NCBI GenBank assembly: GCA_015075625.1 | Contig: JABTTZ010000003.1 | Location: forward strand, 496,001 to 560,000 | Direction of reading: 5' to 3' | Origin: Anaerolineales bacterium | GTDB taxonomy: Bacteria > Chloroflexota > Anaerolineae > Aggregatilineales > UBA2796 | Length of the DNA stretch: 64,000 nucleotides | In this document: one piece after another, positions 7,077 through 15,547 of the stretch | Position numbering within the stretch: the stretch's first letter is position 1 | Layout of the letters: each line of letters begins with the position of its first letter | Made by a program: the position numbers and the translations under genes | The notes under the pieces: generated by a model | Database searches by the model: none | The model's input: only the letters and a program-made list of their open reading frames with translations | What the model was told of the DNA's origin: nothing

Positions 7077-8585
7077 TTGATTATCTCTCCCCGGCGTGCC
7101 ATCTGGACTGCCGCCGCGCTGCTCTTTCTTTATTGGCTGACACGCACCTATGCCCTAACCGTCTTTCCTCTCTTTCTGGATGAAGCCTCGCACCTCACCC
7201 GCGCTCAGGGGGTCTGGAGGGGCAGCCCCTTTTACCTCTTGGAGACGGGCAAGGCGCTTGCCCCTTACCTTGCCGCGCTCTTTTACCCCTTCAGCGGGGC
7301 GGTTTTTATCGGGCGCTATGCGGTGATCCTCCTCGGTGTGCTTGGCTTGGCGGCGGGTTATGGCGTTGGGCGGGCGCTCCATTCGCGGGGGGCGGGGATC
7401 CTGCTCATGGCGCTTTGGATTGGCGCACCACATCTCTTTTTCTTCGAGCGTATGACGCTTGTCGATACGACAATTGGTGCAATGGCAATGGTCGCTCTTT
7501 GGTGGGCGATTCGGGCGCTGCGTTCGGGGCGCCCCTTTGCTGCCGTCCTCTGCGGGGCTGCCCTCGCCCTGACTGTCTTTGCCAAACTGACCGGACTGGT
7601 CTTTCTGCTGCTGCCTATTCTGGCTGCCCTGTTCATCACCGAAAAACCGTTCCGTCTTCGCCTTCGCCAAGCGGGAATCGCCCTCCTCGTCGCGGGGGTG
7701 ATCCTTGCTCCTGCCGCCCTGTATATTCTCTCCCAAAAGGCAGACCCCACCGGACAAAGCACCGCCCTCACCTCCCTTGATCCGGCATCTCTCCCCCAAC
7801 GGGCGGGGGGCAATATCGCCGCCATCGCCAACGCCTTCCGCATCTACTATGGCGACCTCTTCCTGATCATCGCCGCCCTGACGGTGATCGGCTTTGTCCT
7901 CACCGCGCCGCGCCGCGCCCTCCTGCTGATCGGCGGGTTTCTGCTGCCCCTTGCGGCGATCTCGCTCACGGCGAATTCCCTTTGGCTGCGCTACACAACC
8001 CCCGCCGCGCCGTTTTTGCTTTTGATCGTCGTCATTGGTGCCGCCGTGCAGATCGACGCCGTAGCGCGGGCGAACAGGGCGGCGGAAAAACCCTTTGCCC
8101 TTGCCACCTTGTGGGCTGCTCCGCTCATGTGGATTGCTTTCTGGGGGCTGCCCTTCATGATAACCGCCTACGGCGACCCCGCCGCCTTACGGCTGCCCGA
8201 AGGGGATCGCGCTGAGTACATCACATGGATTCCCGGGGGGTTTGGGATTGCCGAGGCGTCGGCGTGGTTCAGCCACACACAGACGCCGATCACCGTCATT
8301 GGGACGGCGGTGAACTGCCACGCCGCACGCTTGATGACGGCTTCCACCGCCCCCGTAACCTTCTATTGCCCCCCCCTCGATTGGGGCGGGCGGGTCTATG
8401 CCCCCATCGTCGCCCTGATCAGCGAGCGGTTGGCGGCGGGTGAGGATGTTTACCTTCTGACCGAAGATAAGAAGCCCCCCACCTTGCCCAATGCGGCAAT
8501 TCCCGCCGAGCGCGAGGAAATGATCACCTTCCAGCGCCCGGGCGGGCGGAACACGGTGCGCATCTATCGACTGAGAGAGCGTTAA
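7077..8585 (+). CDS. Polyprenol-phosphate-sugar-dependent membrane glycosyltransferase (GT39/PMT_2-like)
   Basis: Integral membrane enzyme expected to use lipid-linked sugars to glycosylate proteins or lipids on the outer face of the membrane. About ten hydrophobic helices are visible through residue 380. The catalytic first extracytoplasmic loop carries the typical Asp-Glu pair in 'FPLFLDEASHL', followed by 'VFIGRYAVILLG' and 'FERMTLVDTTIGAMAM', both common in this superfamily. A soluble C-terminal region follows (residues 385-502). The start is TTG at 7077, supported by GAGGTGA at 7064-7070. Length (502) is ordinary. Substrate unknown. Confidence 0.85.
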   Translation: MIISPRRAIWTAAALLFLYWLTRTYALTVFPLFLDEASHLTRAQGVWRGSPFYLLETGKALAPYLAALFYPFSGAVFIGRYAVILLGVLGLAAGYGVGRALHSRGAGILLMALWIGAPHLFFFERMTLVDTTIGAMAMVALWWAIRALRSGRPFAAVLCGAALALTVFAKLTGLVFLLLPILAALFITEKPFRLRLRQAGIALLVAGVILAPAALYILSQKADPTGQSTALTSLDPASLPQRAGGNIAAIANAFRIYYGDLFLIIAALTVIGFVLTAPRRALLLIGGFLLPLAAISLTANSLWLRYTTPAAPFLLLIVVIGAAVQIDAVARANRAAEKPFALATLWAAPLMWIAFWGLPFMITAYGDPAALRLPEGDRAEYITWIPGGFGIAEASAWFSHTQTPITVIGTAVNCHAARLMTASTAPVTFYCPPLDWGGRVYAPIVALISERLAAGEDVYLLTEDKKPPTLPNAAIPAEREEMITFQRPGGRNTVRIYRLRER

Positions 8586-8600
8586 CGCCCTCTCCCTCCT

Positions 8601-8945
8601 CTAGATTCTGTTGACAGTGTAATTTCGGTAGGGGCGCCATGCCTTGCGCCCACCGCCGGATGTCGCCCGCCGCTAAAGAAGCGGGCTGAAGGGAACCACC
8701 CCTTCGGGGCTTGGAAGGCAAAACGCGGCACTTGTCTTTGATTCTAGCTCCAACGGGGTGATTAGTCCTCGTGTGGGTGTTTTAACCCCGCACCCGTCAC
8801 CGCCCGTGAGCGCCCACCGCTAAAGCAGCGGGCTAGGAGTAACCTCCCCCTTCGGGGCTTGCCCCCACCCCCTCGCCTGGAGAATCTCTCCTCCTTTCTC
8901 CGCGTGCAGGGAAAGGGGGTGGGGGGGATTGGGGTTCTTTTAGAA
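8601..8945. repeat. Compound interspersed repeat (TGTTGACAGTGTAA family plus C/G-run hairpin)
   Basis: This 345-base stretch fills the gap between two genes and shows no coding. It starts with 'CTAGATTCTGTTGACAGTG', then 'GGGGCGCCATGCCTTGCGCC', a hairpin 'CCGCCGCTAAAGAAGCGGG' and 'CCACCCCTTCGGGGCTTG'. A second copy of the middle part (8795-8862) follows, then the C-run/G-run palindrome ending in 'GGGGTTCTTTTAGAAATC'. The first about 100 bases match 46731-46840 nearly base for base, so it is a mobile-looking repeat and not a gene. Confidence 0.8.
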
Positions 8946-9010
8946 ATCTCTGTGGTGAGGTACTTAGCGTGGCAGCTTGAAATGCGCCATTCTGAACAAC
9001 TGCCACGCAA

Positions 9011-9754
9011 TCAAGGCGTTGGCGGCGTCCATGTTGTCACTTCGGCGTTGATCGCCATAAGATGGGGGGTAGCGCGGACGTAAGCGAGAATCTCCCTGTA
9101 GGGGGCAATGCGCTCCGCCAAGCCAAGTTCCTCATACAGCCGTTTGATCAGCGTCAAATCGGCGGGGGTGTCCACCGTCCAACGCAGGTCGCTGTTATCT
9201 TGGGCGTCCACCACATCCCGCCGCAGGAACAAATCGGGGCGTTCCGAACGCAGAAACACGGTGACATGCTCACGGGCGGCGGGGGAACGCCCCAAACGAT
9301 CCATCCGAGAGAGGGTATCGTACCAGAACGCCTCTACATCCAGCCCGCGTGGGTAGCTGCGCTCAATCACATTGCTGGCGTAATCGCAACCCTCCACCGG
9401 ATCGGTTAGCGCGGCAATGACGTGATCGGTCACTTCGGGGTCAATGAGCGGACAATCGGACGTCAGGCGAAGGACGACCTCGGCGTTTGCTTGGCGGGCA
9501 GCCCCAACATAACGCCCTAAAACGTCCTGCTCATCGCCGCGAAACCACCCCACCCCTTCCTGTCGGGCAAGCTCAAGGAGGGGATCATCGGTGGCGTTCG
9601 TCGTCGTAGCGATCACGATGTCGTCCACAGCGCGGCACGCCTGCAAACGCCGAATCTGATGGGCGATCAGCGGGCGTCCGGCAACCTCCGCCAGGACTTT
9701 TCCCGGCAACCGTGTAGAAGTCATTCGCGCCTGAATGATCGCAACCCGCTTCAT
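9011..9754 (-). CDS. SpsF/NeuA-like sugar cytidylyltransferase
   Basis: Transfers CMP from CTP to an acidic or modified sugar, the activation step for nonulosonic acids and related surface sugars. The nucleotide-binding signature sits at the N-terminus, 'IIQARMTSTRLPGKVL', with 'RLTSDCPLIDPEV' as the metal-binding region and 'LRWTVDTPADLTL' near the end, as in spore-coat SpsF and other members of the glycosyltransferase-A nucleotidyl group. Length (247) fits. It is the last gene of a seven-gene minus-strand operon begun by pseB; in that context it may act as the CMP-pseudaminate-type synthetase (PseF role). SpsF proteins differ from classical PseF, so the exact sugar is open. Confidence 0.85.
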   Translation of the reverse strand: MKRVAIIQARMTSTRLPGKVLAEVAGRPLIAHQIRRLQACRAVDDIVIATTTNATDDPLLELARQEGVGWFRGDEQDVLGRYVGAARQANAEVVLRLTSDCPLIDPEVTDHVIAALTDPVEGCDYASNVIERSYPRGLDVEAFWYDTLSRMDRLGRSPAAREHVTVFLRSERPDLFLRRDVVDAQDNSDLRWTVDTPADLTLIKRLYEELGLAERIAPYREILAYVRATPHLMAINAEVTTWTPPTP

Positions 9755-9765
9755 GAGGATCGGGC

Positions 9766-10395
9766 TTACCCCTGTTTCTCAAAAACCCAGTACGTCACAT
9801 CGTCCCAGCCCTGATCGCGCCCCAAAAAACCTTTTTCCAAGAGGCGCAGTTCGGGAAATAGTTCGGCATAGAGCCGCCCAAAATCACGCTTGATCAGCGC
9901 CCCGCTTTGCCCCCGATAGGGAACTTCTGTTGGCTGTTCGGCGTAATACTCGCCGCACACGACATAACGCCGCGAGCAGCGGACGATCTCTGCCATCACA
10001 AGGGGCAGCGTGCTATCCGGTTGGTGGATTAGAACGCCCATTGTAAAGGTCAGGTCAAACCAGCGATCCCGAAAGGGGAGTTCGCGGGCGGGGCTGTAAA
10101 TCCCGTTTACTCCGGGTACGTTCTCGCGCAAGTGGGCGAGTGCCTTCAGGTTGACATCAATGCCATAGACTTCGTGGGCGGGCGTGTGCTGCGCCACCCA
10201 ACGGAGGTTGCCGCCGAGGTTGCAGCCGACCTCCAGCACGCGCCTTGCCGGGTACTTTTGGGCGATCATTGCCCAGAAGGGCGCACGCGGCTCGCCCGCC
10301 GCGATGTTCCGATCTACATAAGCGTCCCCGAAATCCCCCTGCCAGAGAGCTTCTAAGCGTGTTGTTTCCGCTTGGGTGGTCGATTTCTCATTCAT
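9766..10395 (-). CDS. Pseudaminic-acid-biosynthesis-associated SAM methyltransferase
   Basis: Class I methyltransferase: 'RVLEVGCNLGGNLRW' is the SAM loop (motif I), 'VYGIDVNLKALAHL' contains the acidic ribose-binding residue, and 'FDLTFTMGVLIHQPD' is motif IV/post-IV. The N-terminal 'LEALWQGDFGDAYVDRN' and 'CGEYYAEQPTEVPYRG' are features I associate with the small methylase family found in pseudaminic acid clusters. It is soluble and 209 residues long. Neighbours supply an acetamidino-forming amidotransferase system, so methylation of that nitrogen, or of a sugar hydroxyl, is a reasonable guess but not shown. Confidence 0.85.
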   Translation of the reverse strand: MNEKSTTQAETTRLEALWQGDFGDAYVDRNIAAGEPRAPFWAMIAQKYPARRVLEVGCNLGGNLRWVAQHTPAHEVYGIDVNLKALAHLRENVPGVNGIYSPARELPFRDRWFDLTFTMGVLIHQPDSTLPLVMAEIVRCSRRYVVCGEYYAEQPTEVPYRGQSGALIKRDFGRLYAELFPELRLLEKGFLGRDQGWDDVTYWVFEKQG

Positions 10396-10413
10396 AGCTC
10401 ATCCTTTTAGATA

Positions 10414-11172
10414 TTACAACCGGACACGGAAACCCTGCCCGTTGAGGTAGCGTTTTGCCTCTAATGGGGTTTGTTGGGTGAAGTGAAAGATGCTTGCCGC
10501 CGCCACTGCCGACGCCCCACCCTCGCGCAAGACAGCCGCCATATGTTCATAGCTGCCCGCCCCGCCAGAGGCAATCACCGGGATGGAGACGGCATCGCTC
10601 ACCGCACGGGTGAGCGCCACATCGTAACCGGTCATCGTCCCGTCGCGGTCTATTGAGGTGAGCAGAATTTCGCCCGCGCCAAGGCTCACCATCTGCTGCG
10701 CCACCGCTACCGGATCGCGTCCGGTGGGGCGCGTCCCCGAATGGGTGTAGACTTCGCAGCGCCCGTCTGGGTGGCGCTTCACATCGAGCGAGACAACGGC
10801 ACACTGCGAGCCGTACCGTTCGGCAATCTCGCGGATCAGGTCCGGCGTTTCAAGGGCGGCGGTGTTCACCGCCACCTTATCCGCACCAACGTGCAGCAGC
10901 CGCCCCACTTGGTCAATCGTCCGCACCCCGCCGCCTACGGTCAGCGGCATGAAACATTCATCGGCAAGCTCATCCACCGTGCTGTAGTCTGGCGGACGCC
11001 CCTCGCGGGTGGCGGTGATGTCTACAAAGACAAGCTCATCCACCTCTCGCATATTATAAACCTTGATCGCCTGCATCGCGCTGCCCACCCGCCGCCACGA
11101 GTCAAAGCCGACGCCCTTCACCAAGCCAACATCTTTGAACAAGAGCGTGGGCATCACCCGAATTTTGAGCAT
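10414..11172 (-). CDS. HisF-like cyclase subunit of sugar amidotransferase system
   Basis: TIM-barrel paralogue of HisF. It begins '[14 protein letters not shown]', unlike histidine-pathway HisF, and keeps '[20 protein letters not shown]', '[11 protein letters not shown]' and the late '[14 protein letters not shown]' phosphate-binding loop. In WbpG-HisH2-HisF2 systems it channels ammonia with HisH so that WbpG/PseA can form an acetamidino group on a nucleotide sugar. No other histidine genes are here, and WbuX and HisH sit next door, so the sugar role is favoured. ATG at 11172 is chosen because AAGGAAA lies just before it; an upstream in-frame ATG at 11217 lacks such a site. Confidence 0.88.
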   Translation of the reverse strand: MLKIRVMPTLLFKDVGLVKGVGFDSWRRVGSAMQAIKVYNMREVDELVFVDITATREGRPPDYSTVDELADECFMPLTVGGGVRTIDQVGRLLHVGADKVAVNTAALETPDLIREIAERYGSQCAVVSLDVKRHPDGRCEVYTHSGTRPTGRDPVAVAQQMVSLGAGEILLTSIDRDGTMTGYDVALTRAVSDAVSIPVIASGGAGSYEHMAAVLREGGASAVAAASIFHFTQQTPLEAKRYLNGQGFRVRL

Positions 11173-11224
11173 GGGTTTCCTTTTTTGCGCGTTCGCCTTA
11201 CACCGTTCACTAAACACTGTTAGG

Positions 11225-11276
11225 GTTTATCGTTTTTAACGGTGTTACGTTAACGCCGTTACGTTTACAGCGTTAA
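11225..11276. repeat. GTTACG/GTTAAC-rich tract between hisH-like and hisF-like genes
   Basis: The roughly 90-base spacer (an unusually long gap in this tight operon) holds overlapping words 'TTAACGGTGTTACGTTAACG', 'CCGTTACGTTTACAGCGTTA', which overlap the hisH stop. It resembles the tract at 4003-4052 and could form alternative hairpins that reduce transcription into hisF. No function is proven. Confidence 0.4.
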
Positions 11277-11882
11277 GAAATTCCGTAAGACCTGGAAGCC
11301 AACCTTCTGGCTTTTTTCAGGGTGAAATTGGACGGCGTGAATCCAATCACGCTGGATTGCCGAGACGAACTGCCCACAGTAAGGCGTGTGAGCGACGATC
11401 TCCGCCGCGTTATCGGGGCGGATGTGGTAGCTGTGGACAAAGTAAAAATCGCGCCCGGAGGCAATCCCCCGAAAAAGCGGCGTTTCGCGCTCGAAATGGA
11501 CTTCATTCCAGCCGATGTGCGGGATGCGCCGCTCCGTCGGCGTTGGGGTGAAGCGCTCCACCCGTCCGGCAATCCATCCCAACCCGCTTGATTCGCCGCC
11601 CTCTGTGCCAATGGCGGCAAGAAGTTGCAAGCCGAGACAAATCCCCAAAAAAGGAATTTGCTTGCCGACGACCTGTTCGCCCAACACTTCGTCCAAGCCG
11701 CCCGCTTTCAGGTTGCGCATGGCATCCCGAAAGGCGCCAACGCCGGGCAGGATGATATGGGTCGCCCGTTCAATGTCGGCTGCCTGATCGGTGATGATCG
11801 CCTTTCCGCCGCAGTCTTCAATCGCCCGTGCCACCGAGTCAAGATTGCACAGTCCATAATCAATGATCGCCGCGGTTGCCAT
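11265..11882 (-). CDS. HisH-like glutamine amidotransferase subunit
   Basis: Class I glutaminase that releases ammonia for the partner HisF-like barrel. The catalytic triad is visible: nucleophile Cys in 'FLGICLGLQLL', and His and Glu in 'VQFHPEKSQ'. The start 'AAIIDYGLCNLDSVARAIEDCG' matches the HisH family. Length (205) is normal. Its ATG lies 3 bases after the upstream amidotransferase stop. Between two sugar genes, it most likely serves acetamidino sugar formation and not histidine synthesis. Confidence 0.9.
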   Translation of the reverse strand: MATAAIIDYGLCNLDSVARAIEDCGGKAIITDQAADIERATHIILPGVGAFRDAMRNLKAGGLDEVLGEQVVGKQIPFLGICLGLQLLAAIGTEGGESSGLGWIAGRVERFTPTPTERRIPHIGWNEVHFERETPLFRGIASGRDFYFVHSYHIRPDNAAEIVAHTPYCGQFVSAIQRDWIHAVQFHPEKSQKVGFQVLRNFLTL

Positions 11883-11885
11883 GCC

Positions 11886-13046
11886 CTAAGCCTCGTTATC
11901 GTAGATCACTTTGGTCAGGTTGCCGTCGGTATCCTTGATCAGATTCCCACGTGAATCGCACAGGAACAGCTTTTTATTCGTGAATCGATCACAGACGCGG
12001 ACGAATTCATCATAGGTCATCCCAATTGCCTTGAGGACGATCTCTAGGGGATAGCCTAAATAGGTACTGGGGAATTTGCCATCGTGCATCCGCACCAAGC
12101 GGATACCATCCTCGCGGGAGAGCCGCCCGCGCCGAATGTGCAAACAGGCGAGGTCGGTTGCCCGCCCAAAGCCATATTTGAGGAATTTGAAGTAGTCGTG
12201 AATGCCCGTTTGGATGTTATCGAGATTCTCGTAATTGACGAGCGACCCCTCAACGGGACGATCCAGCGTGCGGAAGCCGTGCGCTTGGGCGATGAGGGCG
12301 TTCCCGTAGCCATCCCAGGGGAGGTAGTAACCGAGGAACAAGCCGGTGACGCCGGTGCGCTGAAGCGCCTCGTCCGAGGGGTAGGTGTATTGGATCAGAT
12401 CGCGTTCGGTAATGCCCTCTTGCCCGATCAGGTCGGAGACACGCAAGCCAAGCAAACCGCCAAATTCCTCTAGCCAGCGGCGGGTGAGGACGCTATCTTC
12501 AGCGGCGGCAGCGGGTCCGCCATACTCGTTCTGGGAGTTCTCGCCCCAGACGAGCAAGGGGACATTCACCTGAGTGGCAACCCGCACCGGAACGGTGAAG
12601 ATGGAGACGTGTTCCGTCCACGAAATATCGCCCACTTGGGTGAGCGCCAAGCGGTTGATTTTGCGCCGGACGACGGGGTTCAGCGAAACCTCGATATAAT
12701 CGACGCCGAGGCGTTTGATATTTTCGATGTTGTGCCGCCCAATCTCCGAAAGCTGATCGGTGGTGGCAGTGACACAGAGGGGGTTCATCCCCAATTCCAA
12801 CATACGGATGGTCTGAAAATGGCTATCTTTGCCGCCGCTGACGGGGATGATGCAGTCGTAATTCGAGCCATCCTTCGAGCGGTAGCGATCCAGCACGGTG
12901 AGCAATTCGTGTTTGCGTTGATTCCAATCCACGACCTTGCGGCGTTCGTAGCTTCGGCAGGCATTACAAATCCCATCCTCATCAAGGTGCAGGTCGGGCT
13001 TTGTATCGGGCATGACACAGCGTTTGCAGTAACGAAGGGCTGCCAT
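11886..13046 (-). CDS. N-acetyl sugar amidotransferase (WbuX/WbpG/PseA family)
   Basis: ATP-dependent enzyme that converts an N-acetyl group of a sugar into an acetamidino group, using ammonia delivered by HisH/HisF. Diagnostic pieces: an N-terminal zinc-type cysteine pattern 'CMPDTKPDLHLDEDGICNAC', the PP-loop 'IIPVSGGKDSHFQ' near residue 65, and 'LLVWGENSQNEYGG'. Length 386 agrees with WbuX/WbpG. It is third in the operon after pseB and pseC. Family enzymes act on diacetamido sugars of the O-antigen or on pseudaminic/legionaminic acids; the present substrate is inferred to be a PseB/PseC-derived sugar. Confidence 0.9.
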   Translation of the reverse strand: MAALRYCKRCVMPDTKPDLHLDEDGICNACRSYERRKVVDWNQRKHELLTVLDRYRSKDGSNYDCIIPVSGGKDSHFQTIRMLELGMNPLCVTATTDQLSEIGRHNIENIKRLGVDYIEVSLNPVVRRKINRLALTQVGDISWTEHVSIFTVPVRVATQVNVPLLVWGENSQNEYGGPAAAAEDSVLTRRWLEEFGGLLGLRVSDLIGQEGITERDLIQYTYPSDEALQRTGVTGLFLGYYLPWDGYGNALIAQAHGFRTLDRPVEGSLVNYENLDNIQTGIHDYFKFLKYGFGRATDLACLHIRRGRLSREDGIRLVRMHDGKFPSTYLGYPLEIVLKAIGMTYDEFVRVCDRFTNKKLFLCDSRGNLIKDTDGNLTKVIYDNEA

Positions 13047-13061
13047 TGGTGGGTGTGACTC

Positions 13062-14255
13062 CTAAGCATCCATGAGAGCGGGCAATTTGGCGAAGGCAGC
13101 GACGACATCCGCCGTGTCATCCGCCGTCATTTGGGGGAACATCGGCAGCGAGAGAATCTGCTCATAGGCGGCTTCGGCAACCGGACAAAGCCCCACCCCT
13201 GTGCCGAGATGATTCTGGTAGTAGGGATGCAAATGGACGGGAACATAATGGACATTCACCCCGATGTTTTCGGCACGCAGCGCGGCGAATACATCGGCAC
13301 GGCTGACGCCAAGCTGGGCGGTATCGACGCGCACAACGTAAAGGTGATAACCATGCGTTCGATCTGAATAGGTGTGAAGGGGTTGGATATAGGGCAGTTC
13401 GCTGAACGCCTCATCATATAGGGCGGCAAGTTCCTGACGGCGGGCGACGGATGCCGCCAACTTGCGCAGTTGGCTGATCCCTAAGGCACACTGAAAATCG
13501 GTGATGCGGTAGTTGTAGCCGAGTTCAACCATCTCGTAGAAAAAGCCGCCAGTGAGGGCGCGTTGACGATGGTCGGTGGTGATGCCGTGATTGCGGAAGA
13601 TGCGCATTTGGCGGGCGAATTCGGGATCATCGGTGGTGATCACCCCACCCTCGCCCGTCGTGATGTGCTTCACGGGGTGCAGGCTGAAGGTGCTGAGATC
13701 AGCCAGTGTCCCAACGGGTTTTTTATGATAGCTGCCGCCAATAGCATGGCAGGCATCCGCCACCAGAGGCAGCCGGTGTTGGTTGGCAAGGGCGCGTAAC
13801 TCGGCGTAATGGCAGGGCTGTCCGGCATAATCAACGGCGATGATCGCCTTTGTGCGGGGGGTGATCTTGGCGGCAACCTGATCGGGGTCGATCAGAAGGC
13901 TGTCGGGGAGGACATCGGCAAAGACGGGCGTCCCCCCTTGATAGAGGACGCAATTGGCGCTGGCGGCAAAGGTCATGGGGGGGACAATTACCTCATCGCC
14001 CGCGCCAATGCCGAGGGCGAACATGGCGGCATGGAGCGCCGCCGTCCCATTGCTGACCGCGACGGCTTCCTTTGCCCCCACAGCGGCGGCAAAAGCGACT
14101 TCAAATTCGCCCACTTTCGGTCCCGTCGTCAGCCAATCGGAGCGCAAGACCTCGACAACGGCGGCAATATCGGCATCATCTATATCTTGGCGTCCATAGG
14201 GCAAAACGGACTGGCGGACGGGTGTGCCGCCGCGAAGGGCGAGGGGGTTAGGCAT
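13062..14255 (-). CDS. pseC: UDP-4-amino-4,6-dideoxy-N-acetyl-altrosamine transaminase (PseC-like)
   Basis: PLP aminotransferase of the DegT/DnrJ/EryC1 group, converting the 4-keto product of PseB to a 4-amino sugar with glutamate as donor. Seen: 'SDWLTTGPKVGEFE', 'VSNGTAALHAA' (PLP phosphate site), 'IIAVDYAGQPC' (Asp to pyridine nitrogen) and 'TFSLHPVKHITTGEGG', whose Lys is the Schiff-base residue. The chosen ATG at 14255 overlaps the pseB stop by 8 bases and has GGAGG at 14267-14271. An ATG at 14276 would place that ribosome site inside the gene. Length 397. Confidence 0.92.
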   Translation of the reverse strand: MPNPLALRGGTPVRQSVLPYGRQDIDDADIAAVVEVLRSDWLTTGPKVGEFEVAFAAAVGAKEAVAVSNGTAALHAAMFALGIGAGDEVIVPPMTFAASANCVLYQGGTPVFADVLPDSLLIDPDQVAAKITPRTKAIIAVDYAGQPCHYAELRALANQHRLPLVADACHAIGGSYHKKPVGTLADLSTFSLHPVKHITTGEGGVITTDDPEFARQMRIFRNHGITTDHRQRALTGGFFYEMVELGYNYRITDFQCALGISQLRKLAASVARRQELAALYDEAFSELPYIQPLHTYSDRTHGYHLYVVRVDTAQLGVSRADVFAALRAENIGVNVHYVPVHLHPYYQNHLGTGVGLCPVAEAAYEQILSLPMFPQMTADDTADVVAAFAKLPALMDA

Positions 14256-15294
14256 GATCGTCCATTCCTCCGGCAATCATCGCGTGCAAATCGGCGACAC
14301 TTAACCATTGCGTGTTTGTGTGGCTGCTGTAAGAGAACCCTTCAGGGCAAGGCGTCCCGCCCGCCCGCTGGCGATAGCGTGCCGGGTCTGTCCATTCCTG
14401 ATGCGGGGGGAGAATGGCGAAATGGTCATCGAATTCTAGCGTGTCGCGGGCGTCGTCCTCTGGGATCATTACCTCGTGGAGTTTTTCGCCTGGGCGAATG
14501 CCGGTGATTGTCGTCTGGCATTCGGGGGCGATTGCCTTTGCCAAATCCATGATGTTCATGCTCGGCAGTTTGGGGACGTAAATTTCGCCGCCTTGCATCC
14601 ATATGAGGACATTCAAGACGAGTTCGACGCCCTGCTGAAGGGTGATCCAAAAGCGTGTCATGCGCGGATCGGTGATGGGGAGTATTCCGCTTTGGCGCAT
14701 TTTCTCGAAAAAGGGGATGACACTCCCCCGACTGCCGACGACATTGCCATAGCGAACGACGCTAAAGCGTGTGCCGCCGCCGCCTGCATAGTTGTTAGCG
14801 GCAATAAAGAGTTTATCTGAACAGAGTTTTGTTGCCCCATAGAGATTGATGGGGTTGGCGGCTTTGTCCGTGCTGAGGGCGACCACTTGGCTGACGCCGC
14901 AATCAATGGCGGCATCAATGACGTTCGCCGCGCCGATGATGTTCGTCTTGATCGCCTCGAAGGGGTTGTATTCGGCAGCAGGAACTTGCTTGAGAGCGGC
15001 AGCATGAATGACTAGATCAACGCCCCGGAAGGCGCGGATAAGGCGATCCCGATCCCGCACATCGCCAATGAAGTAACGGACGTTTTCACCGCGAATCGTC
15101 TGCTGCATCTCGAACTGTTTCAGTTCATCGCGACTGAAGATGATCAAGCGTTTGGGCGTGAAATGACGGAGGATTGTTTCGGTGAACTTTTTTCCAAATG
15201 ATCCCGTCCCGCCGGTGATTAGCACGCTCTTGTTGTGAAAGAGGTCGATCAGTTGAGGAAAGTGTTTTGTTTCAAGCCGTGGTGTGTGATTCAT
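14248..15294 (-). CDS. pseB: UDP-N-acetylglucosamine 4,6-dehydratase (inverting), PseB-like
   Basis: First step of pseudaminic-type sugar synthesis: dehydrates and epimerises UDP-GlcNAc to the 4-keto-6-deoxy-altro sugar. It is a short-chain dehydrogenase: NAD(P) loop 'VLITGGTGSFGKKF', 'FIGDVRDRDRL', catalytic 'STDKAANPINLYGATK' with Tyr-x3-Lys, and the substrate region 'RYGNVVGSRGSVIPFF'. The ATG at 15294 is preferred, with AAGG 8 bases before it; a GTG at 15309 is possible. It heads the operon. pseG, pseH and pseI are not seen downstream, so the window does not encode a complete Pse pathway. Confidence 0.93.
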   Translation of the reverse strand: MNHTPRLETKHFPQLIDLFHNKSVLITGGTGSFGKKFTETILRHFTPKRLIIFSRDELKQFEMQQTIRGENVRYFIGDVRDRDRLIRAFRGVDLVIHAAALKQVPAAEYNPFEAIKTNIIGAANVIDAAIDCGVSQVVALSTDKAANPINLYGATKLCSDKLFIAANNYAGGGGTRFSVVRYGNVVGSRGSVIPFFEKMRQSGILPITDPRMTRFWITLQQGVELVLNVLIWMQGGEIYVPKLPSMNIMDLAKAIAPECQTTITGIRPGEKLHEVMIPEDDARDTLEFDDHFAILPPHQEWTDPARYRQRAGGTPCPEGFSYSSHTNTQWLSVADLHAMIAGGMDDHA

Positions 15295-15471
15295 CCAGTA
15301 ACCTTGCACTGTGAGAGGGTGCGCATCATGAAGCCATTGTGATCGACGTTGAAAGGTAATAAGTTTACCCTGAAATTGGGTATTGAGTAAGGGGCGAATG
15401 ACGATCTAGAACGATGTGACCTCGGCGCGGAAAGATTTGTGTGCAGCAAGGGTAGGATAGATTGGGAAACG

Positions 15472-15515
15472 TACCCCACCCGCCTACGAAACGTGGGGTA
15501 GGCTCATGCTACAAT
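15472..15515 (+). promoter_or_regulatory. Inverted repeat and -10 box upstream of the PBP gene
   Basis: 'TACCCCAC' (15472-15479) and 'GTGGGGTA' (15493-15500) are perfect 8-base inverted arms separated by 13 bases, immediately before a TACAAT (15510-15515) that is a good -10 box. The arms span the expected -35 region, so a repressor could bind here. An alternative is a hairpin ending leftward transcription, but the divergent gene arrangement argues against it. Confidence 0.45.
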
Positions 15516-15547
15516 GGGGGGAGAGGATTCAACACCCGGAAAACGCC

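Noticed and set aside
10414-11882. Histidine-biosynthesis hisH-hisF
   Set aside because: No other his gene is near, the sequences are of the surface-sugar subtype, and WbuX is directly upstream.
9011-15294. Complete pseudaminic or legionaminic acid pathway
   Set aside because: No PseG, PseH or PseI (NeuB-like) gene is present in the operon or elsewhere in the window.
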